This document shows, one piece after another, positions 1-12,847 of a stretch of 64,000 nucleotides of DNA. This DNA comes from Luzula sylvatica (taxonomy: Eukaryota; Streptophyta; Magnoliopsida; Poales; Juncaceae), in NCBI GenBank assembly GCA_946800325.1, contig OX326957.1, positions 59,304,977 to 59,368,976 on the forward strand. The letters are read 5' to 3'. The notes beneath the pieces are model-generated. The model ran no database searches. It saw only the letters and a program-made list of their open reading frames with translations, and was not told the origin of the DNA. The translations under genes were made by a program, and so were the position numbers. How positions within the stretch are numbered: position 1 is the first letter of the stretch; each line of letters begins with the position of its first letter.

Positions 1-2967
1 AGGAGTTCAAATAACGTGTTTTGAGATCATTTGTATCGTATCTTTTACTACATAACTTTTCACCAAATTTCACAAACACTAAGAAAGTTTGTTTTTCGAT
101 TCAAAACAAGATTTTAACGCTTTGAGGAGTTCAAATAACGTGTTTTGAGATCATTTGTATCGTATCTTTTACTACATAACTTTTCACCAAATTTCACAAA
201 CACTAAGAAAGTTTGTTTTTCGATTCAAAACAAGATTTTAACGCTTTGAGGAGTTCAAATAACGTGTTTTGAGATCATTTGTATCGTATCTTTTACTACA
301 TAAGTTTTCACCAGATTTCACAAACACTAAGAAAGTTTGTTTTTCGATTCAAAACAAGATTTTAACGCTTTGAGGAGTTCAAATAACGTGTTTTTAGATC
401 ATTTGTATTGTATCTTTTACTACATAACTTTTCACCAAATTTCACAAACACTAAGAAAGTTTGTTTTTCGATTCAAAACAAGATTTTAACGCTTTCAGGA
501 ACTACATAACTTTTCACCAAATTTCACAAACACTAAGAAAGTTTGTTTTTCGGTTCAAAACAAGATTTTAACGCTTTCAGGAGTTCAAATAACGTGTTTT
601 TAGATCATTTGAATCATATCTTTTACTACACAACTTTTCACCAAATTTCACAAACACTAAGAAAGTTTGTGTTTCATTTCAAAACAAGATTTTAACGCTT
701 TGAGGAGTTCAAATAAAGTGTTTTGAGATCATTTATATCGTATCTTTTACTACATAACTTTTCACCAAATTTCACAAACACTAAGAAAGTTTGTTTTTCG
801 TTTCAAAACAAGATTTTAACGTTTTGAGGAGTTCAAATAACGTGTTTTGAGATCATTTGTATCGTATCTTTTACTACATAACTTTTCACCAGATTTCACA
901 AACACTAAGAAAGTTTGTTTTTCGATTCATAACAAGATTTTAACGCTTTGAGGAGTTCAAATAACGTGTTTTGAGATCATTTGTATCGTATCTTTTACTA
1001 CATAACTTTTCACCAAATTTCACAAACACTAAGAAAGTTTGTTTTTCGATTCAAAACAAGATTTTAACGCTTTCAGGAGTTCAAATAACGTGTTTTTAGA
1101 TCATTTGAATCGTATCTTTTACTACACAACTTTTCACCAAATTTCACAAACACTAAGAAAGTTTGTTTTTCGATTCAAAACAAGATTTTAACGCTTTGAG
1201 GAGTTCAAATAACGTGTTTTGAGATCATTTGTATCGTATCTTTTACTACATAACTTTTCACCAAATTTCACAAACAGTAAGAAAGTTTGTTTTTCGATTC
1301 AAAACAAGATTTTAACGCTTTGAGGAGTTCAAATAACGTGTTTTGAGATCATTTGTATCGTATCTTTTACTACATAAGTATTCACCAGATTTCACAAACA
1401 CCAAGAAAGTTTGTTTTTCGATTCAAAACAAGATTTTAACGCTTTGAGGAGTTCAAATAACGTGTTTTGAGATCATTTGTATCGTATCTTTTACTACATA
1501 CCTTTTCACCAAATTTCACAAACACTAAGGAAGTTTGTTTTTCGATTCAAAACAACATTTTAACGCTTTGAGGAGTTCAAATAACGTGTTTTTAGATCAT
1601 TTGTATCGTATCGTTTACTACATAACTTGTCACCAAATTTCACAAACACTAAGAAAGTTTGTTTTTCGATATAAAACAACATTTTAACTCTTTGAGGAGT
1701 TAAAATAACGTGTTTTTAGATCATTTGTATCGTATCTTTTACTACATAACTTTTCACCAAATTTCACAAACACTAAGAAAGTTTGTTTTTCGATTCAAAA
1801 CAACATTTTAACGCTTTGAGGAGTTCAAATAACGTGTTTTGAAATCATTTGTATCGTATCTTTTACTACATAACTTTTCACCAAATTTCACAAACACTAA
1901 GAAAGTTTGTTTTTCGATTCAAAAGAAGATTTTAACGTTTTGAGGAGTTCAAATAACGTGTTTTTAGATCATTTGTATCGTATCTTTTCGTACATAACTT
2001 TTCACCAAATTTCACAAACACTAAGAAACTTTGTGTTTAGATTCAAAACAAGATTTTAACGCTTTGAGGAGTTCAAATAACGTGTTTTGAGATCATTTAT
2101 ATCGTATCTTTTACTACATAACTTTTCACCAAATTTCACAAACACTAACAAAGTTTGTTTTTCGTTTCAAAACAAGATTTTAACGCTTTGAGGAGTTCAA
2201 ATAACGTGTTTTGAGATCATTTGTATCGTATCTTTTACTACATACGTTTTCACCAAATTTCACAAACTGTAAGAAAGTTTGTTTTTCGATTCACAACAAG
2301 ATTTTAACGCTTTGAGGAGTTCAAATAACGTGTTTTGAGATCATTTGTATCGTATCTTTTACTACATAACTTTTCGCCAAATTTCACAAACACTAAGAAA
2401 GTTTGTTTTTCGATTCAAAACAACATTTTAACGCTTTGAGGAGTTCAAATAACTTGTTTTGAGATCATTTGTATCGTATCTTTTACTACATAACTTTTCA
2501 CCAAATTTCAGAAACACTAAGAAAGTTTGTTTTTCGTTTCAAAACAAGATTTTAACGCGTTCAGGAGTTCAAATAACGTGTTTTTAGATCATTTGAATCG
2601 TATCTTTTACTACACAACTTTTCACCAAATTTCACAAACACTAAGAAAGTTTGTGTTTCATTTCAAAACAAGATTTTAACGCTTTGAGGAGTTCAAATAA
2701 CGTGTTTTGAGATCATTTATATCGTATCTTTTACTACATAACTTTTCACCAAATTTCACAAACACTAAGAAAGTTTGTTTTTCGTTTCAAAACAAGATTT
2801 TAACGCTTTGAGGAGTTCAAATAACGTGTTTTGAGATCATTTGTATCGTATCTTTTACTACATAACTTTTCACCAAATTTCACAAACACTAAGAAAGTTT
2901 GTTTTTCGATTCAAAACAAGATTTTAACGCTTTGAGGAGTTCAAATAACGTGTTTTGAGATCATTTG
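1..2967. repeat. 7,770-bp-displaced duplicate segment, copy 1
   Basis: This stretch of about 24 monomers recurs at 7771-10737 with an offset of 7,770 bp (62 monomers of 124 plus one of 82). It carries the 82-bp monomer at 497, a TAAAGTG variant near 716, CAGTAAG near 1276, CACCAAG near 1399, the CTTGTC monomer near 1627, the GAGTTAAA monomer near 1697, the TTTTCGTACATAAC monomer near 1985 and the TTTTCGCC monomer near 2372, all in the same order in the other copy. Identity breaks at 2967, where GTATCG here faces ATATCG in the partner. The left limit is the window edge, so the true duplicate may be longer. Its second half (from about 1276) has the same monomer order as the 3,597-bp HOR further right, so it looks like a related, older HOR copy. 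Confidence 0.9.
497..578. repeat. 82-bp deletion monomer, first of six
   Basis: A monomer that lacks consensus positions 5-46: AGGA joins directly to ACTACATAAC. The deletion is 42 bp, with no microhomology at the joint. It also carries TTCGGTTC (G for A at consensus 99), which I saw only in this monomer type. All six copies share both marks, so they descend from one event and serve as tracers of larger duplications. Confidence 0.95.
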
Positions 2968-5290
2968 TATCGTATCTTTTACTACATAAGTTTTCACCAG
3001 ATTTCACAAACACTAAGAAAGTTTGTTTTTCGATTCAAAACAAGATTTTAACGCTTTGAGGAGTTCAAATAACGTGTTTTTAGATCATTTGTATTGTATC
3101 TTTTACTACATAACTTTTCACCAAATTTCACAAACACTAAGAAAGTTTGTTTTTCGATTCAAAACAAGATTTTAACGCTTTCAGGAGTTCAAATAACGTG
3201 TTTTTAGATCATTTGAATCGTATCTTTTACTACACAACTTTTCACCAAATTTCACAAACACTAAGAAAGTTTGTTTTTCGATTCAAAACAAGATTTTAAC
3301 GCTTTGAGGAGTTCAAATAACGTGTTTTGAGATCATTTGTATCGTATCTTTTACTACATAACTTTTCACCAAATTTCACAAACACTAAGAAAGTTTGTTT
3401 TTCGATTCACAACAAGATTTTAACGCTTTGAGGAGTTCAAAAAACGTGTTTTGAGATCATTTGTATCGTATCTTTTACTACACAACTTTTCACCAAATTT
3501 CACAAACACTAAGAAAGTTTGTTTTTCGATTCAAAACAAGATTTTAACGCTTTGAGGAGTTCAAATAACGTGTTTTGAGATCATTTGTATCGTATCTTTT
3601 ACTACATAAGTATTCACCAGATTTCACAAACACTAAGAAAGTTTGTTTTTCGATTCAAAACAAGATTTTAACGCTTTGAGGAGTTCAAATAACGTGTTTT
3701 TAGATCATTTGTATCGTATCTTTTACTACATAACTTTTCACCAAATTTCAGAAACACTAAGAAAGTTTGTTTTTCGATTCAAAACAAGATTTTAACGCGT
3801 TCAGGAGTTCAAATAACGTGTTTTTAGATCATTTGAATCGTATCTTTTACTACACAACTTTTCACCAAATTTCACAAACACTAAGAAAGTTTGTGTTTCA
3901 TTTCAAAACAAGATTTTAATGCTTTGAGGAGTTCAAATAACGTGTTTTGAGATCATTTATATCGTATCTTTTACTACATAACTTTTCACCAAATTTCACA
4001 AACACTAAGAAAGTTTGTTTTTCGATTCAAAACAACATTTTAACGCTTTGAGGAGTTCAAATAACATGTTTTGAGATCATTTGTATCGTATCTTTTACTA
4101 CATAACTTTTCACCAAATTTCAGAAACACTAATAAAGTTTGTTTTTCGATTCAAAACAAGATTTTAACGCGTTCAGGAGTTCAAATAACGTGTTTTTAGA
4201 TCATTTGAATCGTATCTTTTACTACACAACTTTTCACCAAATTTCACAAACAATAAGAAAGTTTGTGTTTCATTTCAAAACAAGATTTTAACGCTTTGAG
4301 GAGTTCAAATAACGTGTTTTGAGATCATTTATATCGTATCTTTTACTACATAACTTTTCACCAAATTTCACAAACACTAAGAAAGTTTGTGTTTCATTCC
4401 AAAACAAGATTTTAACGGTTTGAGGAGTTCAAATAACGTGTTTTTAGATCATTTGTATCGTATCTTTTACTACATAACTTTTCACCAAATTTCACAAACA
4501 CTAAGAAAGTTTGTTTTTAGATTCAAAACAAGATTTTAACGCTTTGAGGAGTTCAAATAACGTGTTTTGAGATCATTTGTATCGTATCATTTACTACATA
4601 ACTTTTAACCAAATTTCACAAACACTAAGAAAGTTTGTTTTTCGATTCACAACAAGATTTTAACGCTTTGAGGAGGTCAAAAAACGTGTTTTGAGATCAT
4701 TTGTATCGTATCTTTTACTACACAACTTTTCACCAAATTTCACAAACACTAAGAAAGTTTGTTTATCGATTCAAAACAAGATTTTAACGCTTTGAGGAGT
4801 TCAAATAACGTGTTTTGAGATCATTTGTATCGTATCTTTTACTACATAATTTTTCACCAAATTTCACAAACACTAAGAAAGTTTGTTTTTCGATTCACAA
4901 CAAGATTTTAACGCTTTGAGGAGTTCAAATAACGTGTTTTTAGATCATTTGTATCGTATCTTTTACTACATAAATTTTCACCAAATTTCACAAACACTAA
5001 GAAAGTTTGTGTTTCGATTCAAAACAAGATTTTAACGCTTTCAGTAGTTCAAATAACGTGTTTTTAGATCATTTGTATCGTATCTTTTACTACACAACTC
5101 TTTACCAAATTTCACAAACACTAAGAAAGTTTGTTTTTCGATTCAAAACAAGATTTCAACGCTTTGAGGAGTTCAAATAACTTGTTTTGAGATCATTTGT
5201 ATCGTATCTTTTACTACATAAGTTTTTACCAAATTTCACAAACACTAAGAAAGTTTGTTTTTTGATTCAACACAAGATTTTAACGCTTTG

Positions 5291-5415
5291 AGGAGTTCAA
5301 ATATCGTGTTTTTAGATCATTTGTATCGTATCTTTTACTACACAACTTTTCACCAAATATCACAAACACTAAGAAAGTTTGTGTTTCGATTTCAAAACAA
5401 GATTTGGACGCTTTG
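5291..5415. repeat. 125-bp insertion monomer, first of twelve
   Basis: One extra T turns CGATTCAAAAC into CGATTTCAAAAC; the monomer also has TTTGTGTTTCG. The same form is found at 10953-11077, 14674-14798, 20833-20957, 27736-27860, 31333-31457, 38774-38898, 44933-45057, 51836-51960, 55433-55557, 59030-59154 and 62627-62751. Each is followed by the GTGTATTG monomer. This copy differs from the rest by GATTTGGACG in place of GATTTTGACG and by CAAATATCAC. The insertion explains why the HOR period is 29 x 124 + 1. Confidence 0.93.
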
Positions 5416-7151
5416 AGGAGTTCAAATAACGTGTATTGAGATCATTTATATCGTATCTTTTACTACATAACTTTTCACCAAATTTCACAAACACTAAGAA
5501 AGTTTGTGTTTCGATTCAAAACAAGATTTTAACGCTTTCAGTAGTTCAAATAACGTGTTTTTAGATCATTTGTATCGTATCTTTTACTTCACAACTTTTT
5601 ACCAAATTTCACAAACACTAAGAAAGTTTGTTTTTCGATTCAAAACAAGATTTCAACGCTTTGAGGAGTTCAAATAACGTGTTTTGAGAGCATTTGTATC
5701 GTATCTTTTACTACATAAGTTTTCACCAGATTTCACAAACTCTAAGAAAGTTTGTTTTTCGATTCAAAACAAGATTTTAACGCTTTGAGGATTTCAAATA
5801 ACGTGTTTTTAGATCATTTGTATCGTATCTTTTACTACATAACTTTTCACCAAATTTCACAAACACTAAGAAAGTTTGTTTTTCGATTCAAAACAACATT
5901 TTAACGCTTTGAGGAGTTCAAATAACTTGTTTTGAGATCATTTGTATCGTATCTTTTACTACATAACTTTTCACCAAATTTCAGAAACACTAAGAAAGTT
6001 TGTTTTTCGATTCAAAACAAGATTTTAACGCGTTCAGGAGTTCAAATAACGTGTTTTTAGATCATTTGAATCGTATCTTTTACTACACAACTTTTCACCA
6101 AATTTCACAAACACTAAGAAAGTTTGTGTTTCATTTCAAAACAAGATTTTAACGCTTTGAGGAGTTCAAATAACGTGTTTTGAGATCATTTATATCGTAT
6201 CTTTTACTACATAACTTTTCACCAAATTTCACAAACACTAAGAAAGTTTGTTTTTCGTTTCAAAACAAGATTTTAACGCTTTGAGGAGTTCAAATAACGT
6301 GTTTTGAGATCATTTGTATCGTATCTTTTACTACATAACTTTTCACCAAATTTCACAAACACTAAGAAAGTTTGTTTTTCGATTCAAAACAAGATTTTAA
6401 CGCTTTGAGGAGTTCAAATAACGTGTTTTGAGATCATTTGTATCGTATCTTTTACTACATAACTTTTCACCAAATTTCACAAACACTAAGAAAGTTTGTT
6501 TTTCGATTCAAAACAAGATTTTAACGCTTTGAGGAGTTCAAATAACGTGTTTTGAGATCATTTGTATCGTATCTTTTACTACATAACTTTTCACCAAATT
6601 TCACAAACACTAAGAAAGTTTGTTTTTCGATTCAAAACAAGATTTTAACGCTTTGAGGAGTTCAAATAACGTGTTTTGAGATCATTTGTATCGTATCTTT
6701 TACTACATAAGTTTTCACCAGATTTCACAAACACTAAGAAAGTTTGTTTTTCGATTCAAAACAAGATTTTAACGCTTTGAGGAGTTCAAATAACGTGTTT
6801 TTAGATCATTTGTATTGTATCTTTTACTACATAACTTTTCACCAAATTTCACAAACACTAAGAAAGTTTGTTTTTCGATTCAAAACAAGATTTTAACGCT
6901 TTCAGGAGTTCAAATAACGTGTTTTTAGATCATTTGAATCGTATCTTTTACTACACAACTTTTCACCAAATTTTACAAACACTAAGAAAGTTTGTTTTTC
7001 GATTCAAAACAAGATTTCAACGCTTTGAGGAGTTCAAATAACGTGTTTTGAGATCATTTGTATCGTATCTTTTACTACATAACTTTTCACCAAATTTCAC
7101 AAACACTAAGAAAGTTTGTTTTTCGATTCACAACAAGATTTTAACGCTTTG

Positions 7152-7274
7152 AGGAGTTCAAAAAACGTGTTTTGAGATCATTTGTATCGTATCTTTTACT
7201 ACACAACTTTTCACCAAATTTCACAAACACTAAGAAAGTTTGTTTTTCGATCAAAACAAGATTTTAACGCTTTG
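7152..7274. repeat. 123-bp monomer (single-base deletion)
   Basis: The only 123-bp monomer I found. TTTTTCGATCAAAAC replaces TTTTTCGATTCAAAAC, losing one T at consensus 100-101 (near 7250). The homologous monomer at 12815-12938 is full length, so the loss is private to this copy. Confidence 0.9.
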
Positions 7275-7770
7275 AGGAGTTCAAATAACGTGTTTTGAGA
7301 TCATTTGTATCGTATCTTTTACTACATAAGTATTCACCAGATTTCACAAACACTAAGAAAGTTTGTTTTTCGATTCAAAACAAGATTTTAACGCGTTCAG
7401 GAGTTCAAATAACGTGTTTTGAGATCATTTGAATCGTATCTTTTACTACACAACTTTTCACCAAATTTCACAAACACTAAGAAAGTTTGTGTTTCATTTC
7501 AAAACAAGATTTTAACGCTTTGAGGAGTTCAAATAACGTGTTTTGAGATCATTTATATCGTATCTTTTACTACATAACTTTTCACCAAATTTCACAAACA
7601 CTAAGAAAGTTTGTTTTTCGTTTCAAAACAAGATTTTAACGCTTTGAGGAGTTCAAATAACGTGTTTTGAGATCATTTGTATCGTATCTTTTACTACATA
7701 ACTTTTCACCAAATTTCACAAACACTAAGAAAGTTTGTTTTTCGATTCAAAACAAGATTTTAACGCTTTG

Positions 7771-10737
7771 AGGAGTTCAAATAACGTGTTTTGAGATCAT
7801 TTGTATCGTATCTTTTACTACATAACTTTTCACCAAATTTCACAAACACTAAGAAAGTTTGTTTTTCGATTCAAAACAAGATTTTAACGCTTTGAGGAGT
7901 TCAAATAACGTGTTTTGAGATCATTTGTATCGTATCTTTTACTACATAACTTTTCACCAAATTTCACAAACACTAAGAAAGTTTGTTTTTCGATTCAAAA
8001 CAAGATTTTAACGCTTTGAGGAGTTCAAATAACGTGTTTTGAGATCATTTGTATCGTATCTTTTACTACATAAGTTTTCACCAGATTTCACAAACACTAA
8101 GAAAGTTTGTTTTTCGATTCAAAACAAGATTTTAACGCTTTGAGGAGTTCAAATAACGTGTTTTTAGATCATTTGTATTGTATCTTTTACTACATAACTT
8201 TTCACCAAATTTCACAAACACTAAGAAAGTTTGTTTTTCGATTCAAAACAAGATTTTAACGCTTTCAGGAACTACATAACTTTTCACCAAATTTCACAAA
8301 CACTAAGAAAGTTTGTTTTTCGGTTCAAAACAAGATTTTAACGCTTTCAGGAGTTCAAATAACGTGTTTTTAGATCATTTGAATCATATCTTTTACTACA
8401 CAACTTTTCACCAAATTTCACAAACACTAAGAAAGTTTGTGTTTCATTTCAAAACAAGATTTTAACGCTTTGAGGAGTTCAAATAAAGTGTTTTGAGATC
8501 ATTTATATCGTATCTTTTACTACATAACTTTTCACCAAATTTCACAAACACTAAGAAAGTTTGTTTTTCGTTTCAAAACAAGATTTTAACGTTTTGAGGA
8601 GTTCAAATAACGTGTTTTGAGATCATTTGTATCGTATCTTTTACTACATAACTTTTCACCAGATTTCACAAACACTAAGAAAGTTTGTTTTTCGATTCAT
8701 AACAAGATTTTAACGCTTTGAGGAGTTCAAATAACGTGTTTTGAGATCATTTGTATCGTATCTTTTACTACATAACTTTTCACCAAATTTCACAAACACT
8801 AAGAAAGTTTGTTTTTCGATTCAAAACAAGATTTTAACGCTTTCAGGAGTTCAAATAACGTGTTTTTAGATCATTTGAATCGTATCTTTTACTACACAAC
8901 TTTTCACCAAATTTCACAAACACTAAGAAAGTTTGTTTTTCGATTCAAAACAAGATTTTAACGCTTTGAGGAGTTCAAATAACGTGTTTTGAGATCATTT
9001 GTATCGTATCTTTTACTACATAACTTTTCACCAAATTTCACAAACAGTAAGAAAGTTTGTTTTTCGATTCAAAACAAGATTTTAACGCTTTGAGGAGTTC
9101 AAATAACGTGTTTTGAGATCATTTGTATCGTATCTTTTACTACATAAGTATTCACCAGATTTCACAAACACCAAGAAAGTTTGTTTTTCGATTCAAAACA
9201 AGATTTTAACGCTTTGAGGAGTTCAAATAACGTGTTTTGAGATCATTTGTATCGTATCTTTTACTACATACCTTTTCACCAAATTTCACAAACACTAAGG
9301 AAGTTTGTTTTTCGATTCAAAACAACATTTTAACGCTTTGAGGAGTTCAAATAACGTGTTTTTAGATCATTTGTATCGTATCGTTTACTACATAACTTGT
9401 CACCAAATTTCACAAACACTAAGAAAGTTTGTTTTTCGATATAAAACAACATTTTAACTCTTTGAGGAGTTAAAATAACGTGTTTTTAGATCATTTGTAT
9501 CGTATCTTTTACTACATAACTTTTCACCAAATTTCACAAACACTAAGAAAGTTTGTTTTTCGATTCAAAACAACATTTTAACGCTTTGAGGAGTTCAAAT
9601 AACGTGTTTTGAAATCATTTGTATCGTATCTTTTACTACATAACTTTTCACCAAATTTCACAAACACTAAGAAAGTTTGTTTTTCGATTCAAAAGAAGAT
9701 TTTAACGTTTTGAGGAGTTCAAATAACGTGTTTTTAGATCATTTGTATCGTATCTTTTCGTACATAACTTTTCACCAAATTTCACAAACACTAAGAAACT
9801 TTGTGTTTAGATTCAAAACAAGATTTTAACGCTTTGAGGAGTTCAAATAACGTGTTTTGAGATCATTTATATCGTATCTTTTACTACATAACTTTTCACC
9901 AAATTTCACAAACACTAACAAAGTTTGTTTTTCGTTTCAAAACAAGATTTTAACGCTTTGAGGAGTTCAAATAACGTGTTTTGAGATCATTTGTATCGTA
10001 TCTTTTACTACATACGTTTTCACCAAATTTCACAAACTGTAAGAAAGTTTGTTTTTCGATTCACAACAAGATTTTAACGCTTTGAGGAGTTCAAATAACG
10101 TGTTTTGAGATCATTTGTATCGTATCTTTTACTACATAACTTTTCGCCAAATTTCACAAACACTAAGAAAGTTTGTTTTTCGATTCAAAACAACATTTTA
10201 ACGCTTTGAGGAGTTCAAATAACTTGTTTTGAGATCATTTGTATCGTATCTTTTACTACATAACTTTTCACCAAATTTCAGAAACACTAAGAAAGTTTGT
10301 TTTTCGTTTCAAAACAAGATTTTAACGCGTTCAGGAGTTCAAATAACGTGTTTTTAGATCATTTGAATCGTATCTTTTACTACACAACTTTTCACCAAAT
10401 TTCACAAACACTAAGAAAGTTTGTGTTTCATTTCAAAACAAGATTTTAACGCTTTGAGGAGTTCAAATAACGTGTTTTGAGATCATTTATATCGTATCTT
10501 TTACTACATAACTTTTCACCAAATTTCACAAACACTAAGAAAGTTTGTTTTTCGTTTCAAAACAAGATTTTAACGCTTTGAGGAGTTCAAATAACGTGTT
10601 TTGAGATCATTTGTATCGTATCTTTTACTACATAACTTTTCACCAAATTTCACAAACACTAAGAAAGTTTGTTTTTCGATTCAAAACAAGATTTTAACGC
10701 TTTGAGGAGTTCAAATAACGTGTTTTGAGATCATTTA
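7771..10737. repeat. 7,770-bp-displaced duplicate segment, copy 2
   Basis: Second copy of 1-2967, with the same diagnostic monomers: an 82-bp monomer at 8267, CAGTAAG near 9046, CACCAAG near 9169, TTTTCGTACATAAC near 9755 and TTTTCGCC near 10142. I saw no difference at the sites I compared. The first part (about 7395-8440) also matches 17647-18692 at offset 10,252, so the 82-bp monomer and its left neighbours travelled together into the central region. Confidence 0.9.
8267..8348. repeat. 82-bp deletion monomer, second
   Basis: Same joint and same TTCGGTTC as at 497; 7,770 bp downstream of it. The next monomer carries GAATCATATC, as after every other copy. Confidence 0.95.
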
Positions 10738-12847
10738 TATCGTATCTTTTACTACATAACTTTTCACCAAATTTCACAAACACTAAGAAAGTTTGTTTTT
10801 CGTTTCAAAACAAGATTTTAACGCTTTGAGGAGTTCAAATAACGTGTTTTGAGATCATTTGTATCGTATCTTTTACTACATAACTTTTCACCAAATTTCA
10901 CAAACATTAAGAAAGTTTGTTTATCGATACAAAACAAGATTTTAACGCTTTGAGGAGTTCAAATAACGTTTTTTTAGATCATTTGTATCGTATCTTTTAC
11001 TACACAACTTTTCACCAAATTTCACAAACACTAAGAAAGTTTGTGTTTCGATTTCAAAACAAGATTTTGACGCTTTGAGGAGTTCAAATAACGTGTATTG
11101 AGATCATTTATATCGTATCTTTTACTACATAACTTTTCACCAAATTTCACAAACACTAAGAAAGTTTGTGTTTCGATTCAAAACAAGATTTTAACGCTTT
11201 CAGTAGTTCAAATAACGTGTTTTTAGATCATTTGTATCGTATCTTTTACTTCACAACTTTTTACCAAATTTCACAAACACTAAGAAAGTTTGTTTTTCGA
11301 TTCAAAACAAGATTTCAACGCTTTGAGGAGTTCAAATAACGTGTTTTGAGAGCATTTGTATCGTATCTTTTACTACATAAGTTTTCACCAGATTTCACAA
11401 ACTCTAAGAAAGTTTGTTTTTCGATTCAAAACAAGATTTTAACGCTTTGAGGATTTCAAATAACGTGTTTTTAGATCATTTGTATCGTATCTTTTACTAC
11501 ATAACTTTTCACCAAATTTCACAAACACTAAGAAAGTTTGTTTTTCGATTCAAAACAACATTTTAACGCTTTGAGGAGTTCAAATAACTTGTTTTGAGAT
11601 CATTTGTATCGTATCTTTTACTACATAACTTTTCACCAAATTTCAGAAACACTAAGAAAGTTTGTTTTTCGATTCAAAACAAGATTTTAACGCGTTCAGG
11701 AGTTCAAATAACGTGTTTTTAGATCATTTGAATCGTATCTTTTACTACACAACTTTTCACCAAATTTCACAAACACTAAGAAAGTTTGTGTTTCATTTCA
11801 AAACAAGATTTTAACGCTTTGAGGAGTTCAAATAACGTGTTTTGAGATCATTTATATCGTATCTTTTACTACATAACTTTTCACCAAATTTCACAAACAC
11901 TAAGAAAGTTTGTTTTTCGTTTCAAAACAAGATTTTAACGCTTTGAGGAGTTCAAATAACGTGTTTTGAGATCATTTGTATCGTATCTTTTACTACATAA
12001 CTTTTCACCAAATTTCACAAACACTAAGAAAGTTTGTTTTTCGATTCAAAACAAGATTTTAACGCTTTGAGGAGTTCAAATAACGTGTTTTGAGATCATT
12101 TGTATCGTATCTTTTACTACATAACTTTTCACCAAATTTCACAAACACTAAGAAAGTTTGTTTTTCGATTCAAAACAAGATTTTAACGCTTTGTGGAGTT
12201 CAAATAACGTGTTTTGAGATCATTTGTATCGTATCTTTTACTACATAACTTTTCACCAAATTTCACAAACACTAAGAAAGTTTGTTTTTCGATTCAAAAC
12301 AAGATTTTAACGCTTTGAGGAGTTCAAATAACGTGTTTTGAGATCATTTGTATCGTATCTTTTACTACATAAGTTTTCACCAGATTTCACAAACACTAAG
12401 AAAGTTTGTTTTTCGATTCAAAACAAGATTTTAACGCTTTGAGGAGTTCAAATAACGTGTTTTTAGATCATTTGTATTGTATCTTTTACTACGTAACTTT
12501 TCACCAAATTTCACAAACACTAAGAAAGTTTGTTTTTCGATTCAAAACAAGATTTTAACGCTTTCAGGAGTTCAAATAACGTGTTTTTAGATCATTTGAA
12601 TCGTATCTTTTACTACACAACTTTTCACCAAATTTCACAAACACTAAGAAAGTTTGTTTTTCGATTCAAAACAAGATTTTAACGCTTTGAGGAGTTCAAA
12701 TAACGTGTTTTGAGATCATTTGTATCGTATCTTTTACTACATAACTTTTCACCAAATTTCACAAACACTAAGAAAGTTTGTTTTTCGATTCACAACAAGA
12801 TTTTAACGCTTTGAGGAGTTCAAAAAACGTGTTTTGAGATCATTTGT
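10738..12847. repeat. monomers bridging the left mosaic and the 6,159-bp duplication
   Basis: About 17 monomers. The order TATATC, then TTTATCGATAC (10920), then the 125-bp monomer (10953-11077), GTGTATTG (11093), CTTCACAAC, GAGAGCATTT, GAGGATTTC, CAGAAAC and GCGTTCAGG repeats the order inside the 3,597-bp HOR, but lacks the ACATACGTTTT/CTCTAAG monomer that precedes TTTATCGATAC there. From 11079 on it matches 5417 onward (offset 5,662). Private changes include CAAACATTAAG near 10903, AACGTTTTTTTAG near 10967 and TTGTGGAG near 12192. Confidence 0.8.

Larger units (their letters stand above)
2968..7770. repeat. mosaic of monomer blocks related to the central array
   Basis: No exact large-scale period spans this interval, but it is made of blocks found elsewhere. 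Positions 2786-3674 match 6507-7394 (offset 3,721, becoming 3,720 after a 1-base deletion near 7250). Positions 2786-5965 match 12169-15348 (offset 9,383) with scattered single differences. Positions 5417-7394 match 11079-13057 (offset 5,662, then 5,663). The interval from about 7030 on matches the one from about 17283 on (offset 10,252 past the deletion). It holds one 125-bp monomer (5291-5415) with a private GG in its GATTTGGACG and the only 123-bp monomer of the window (7152-7274). It reads as a patchwork left by unequal exchange. Confidence 0.8.
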
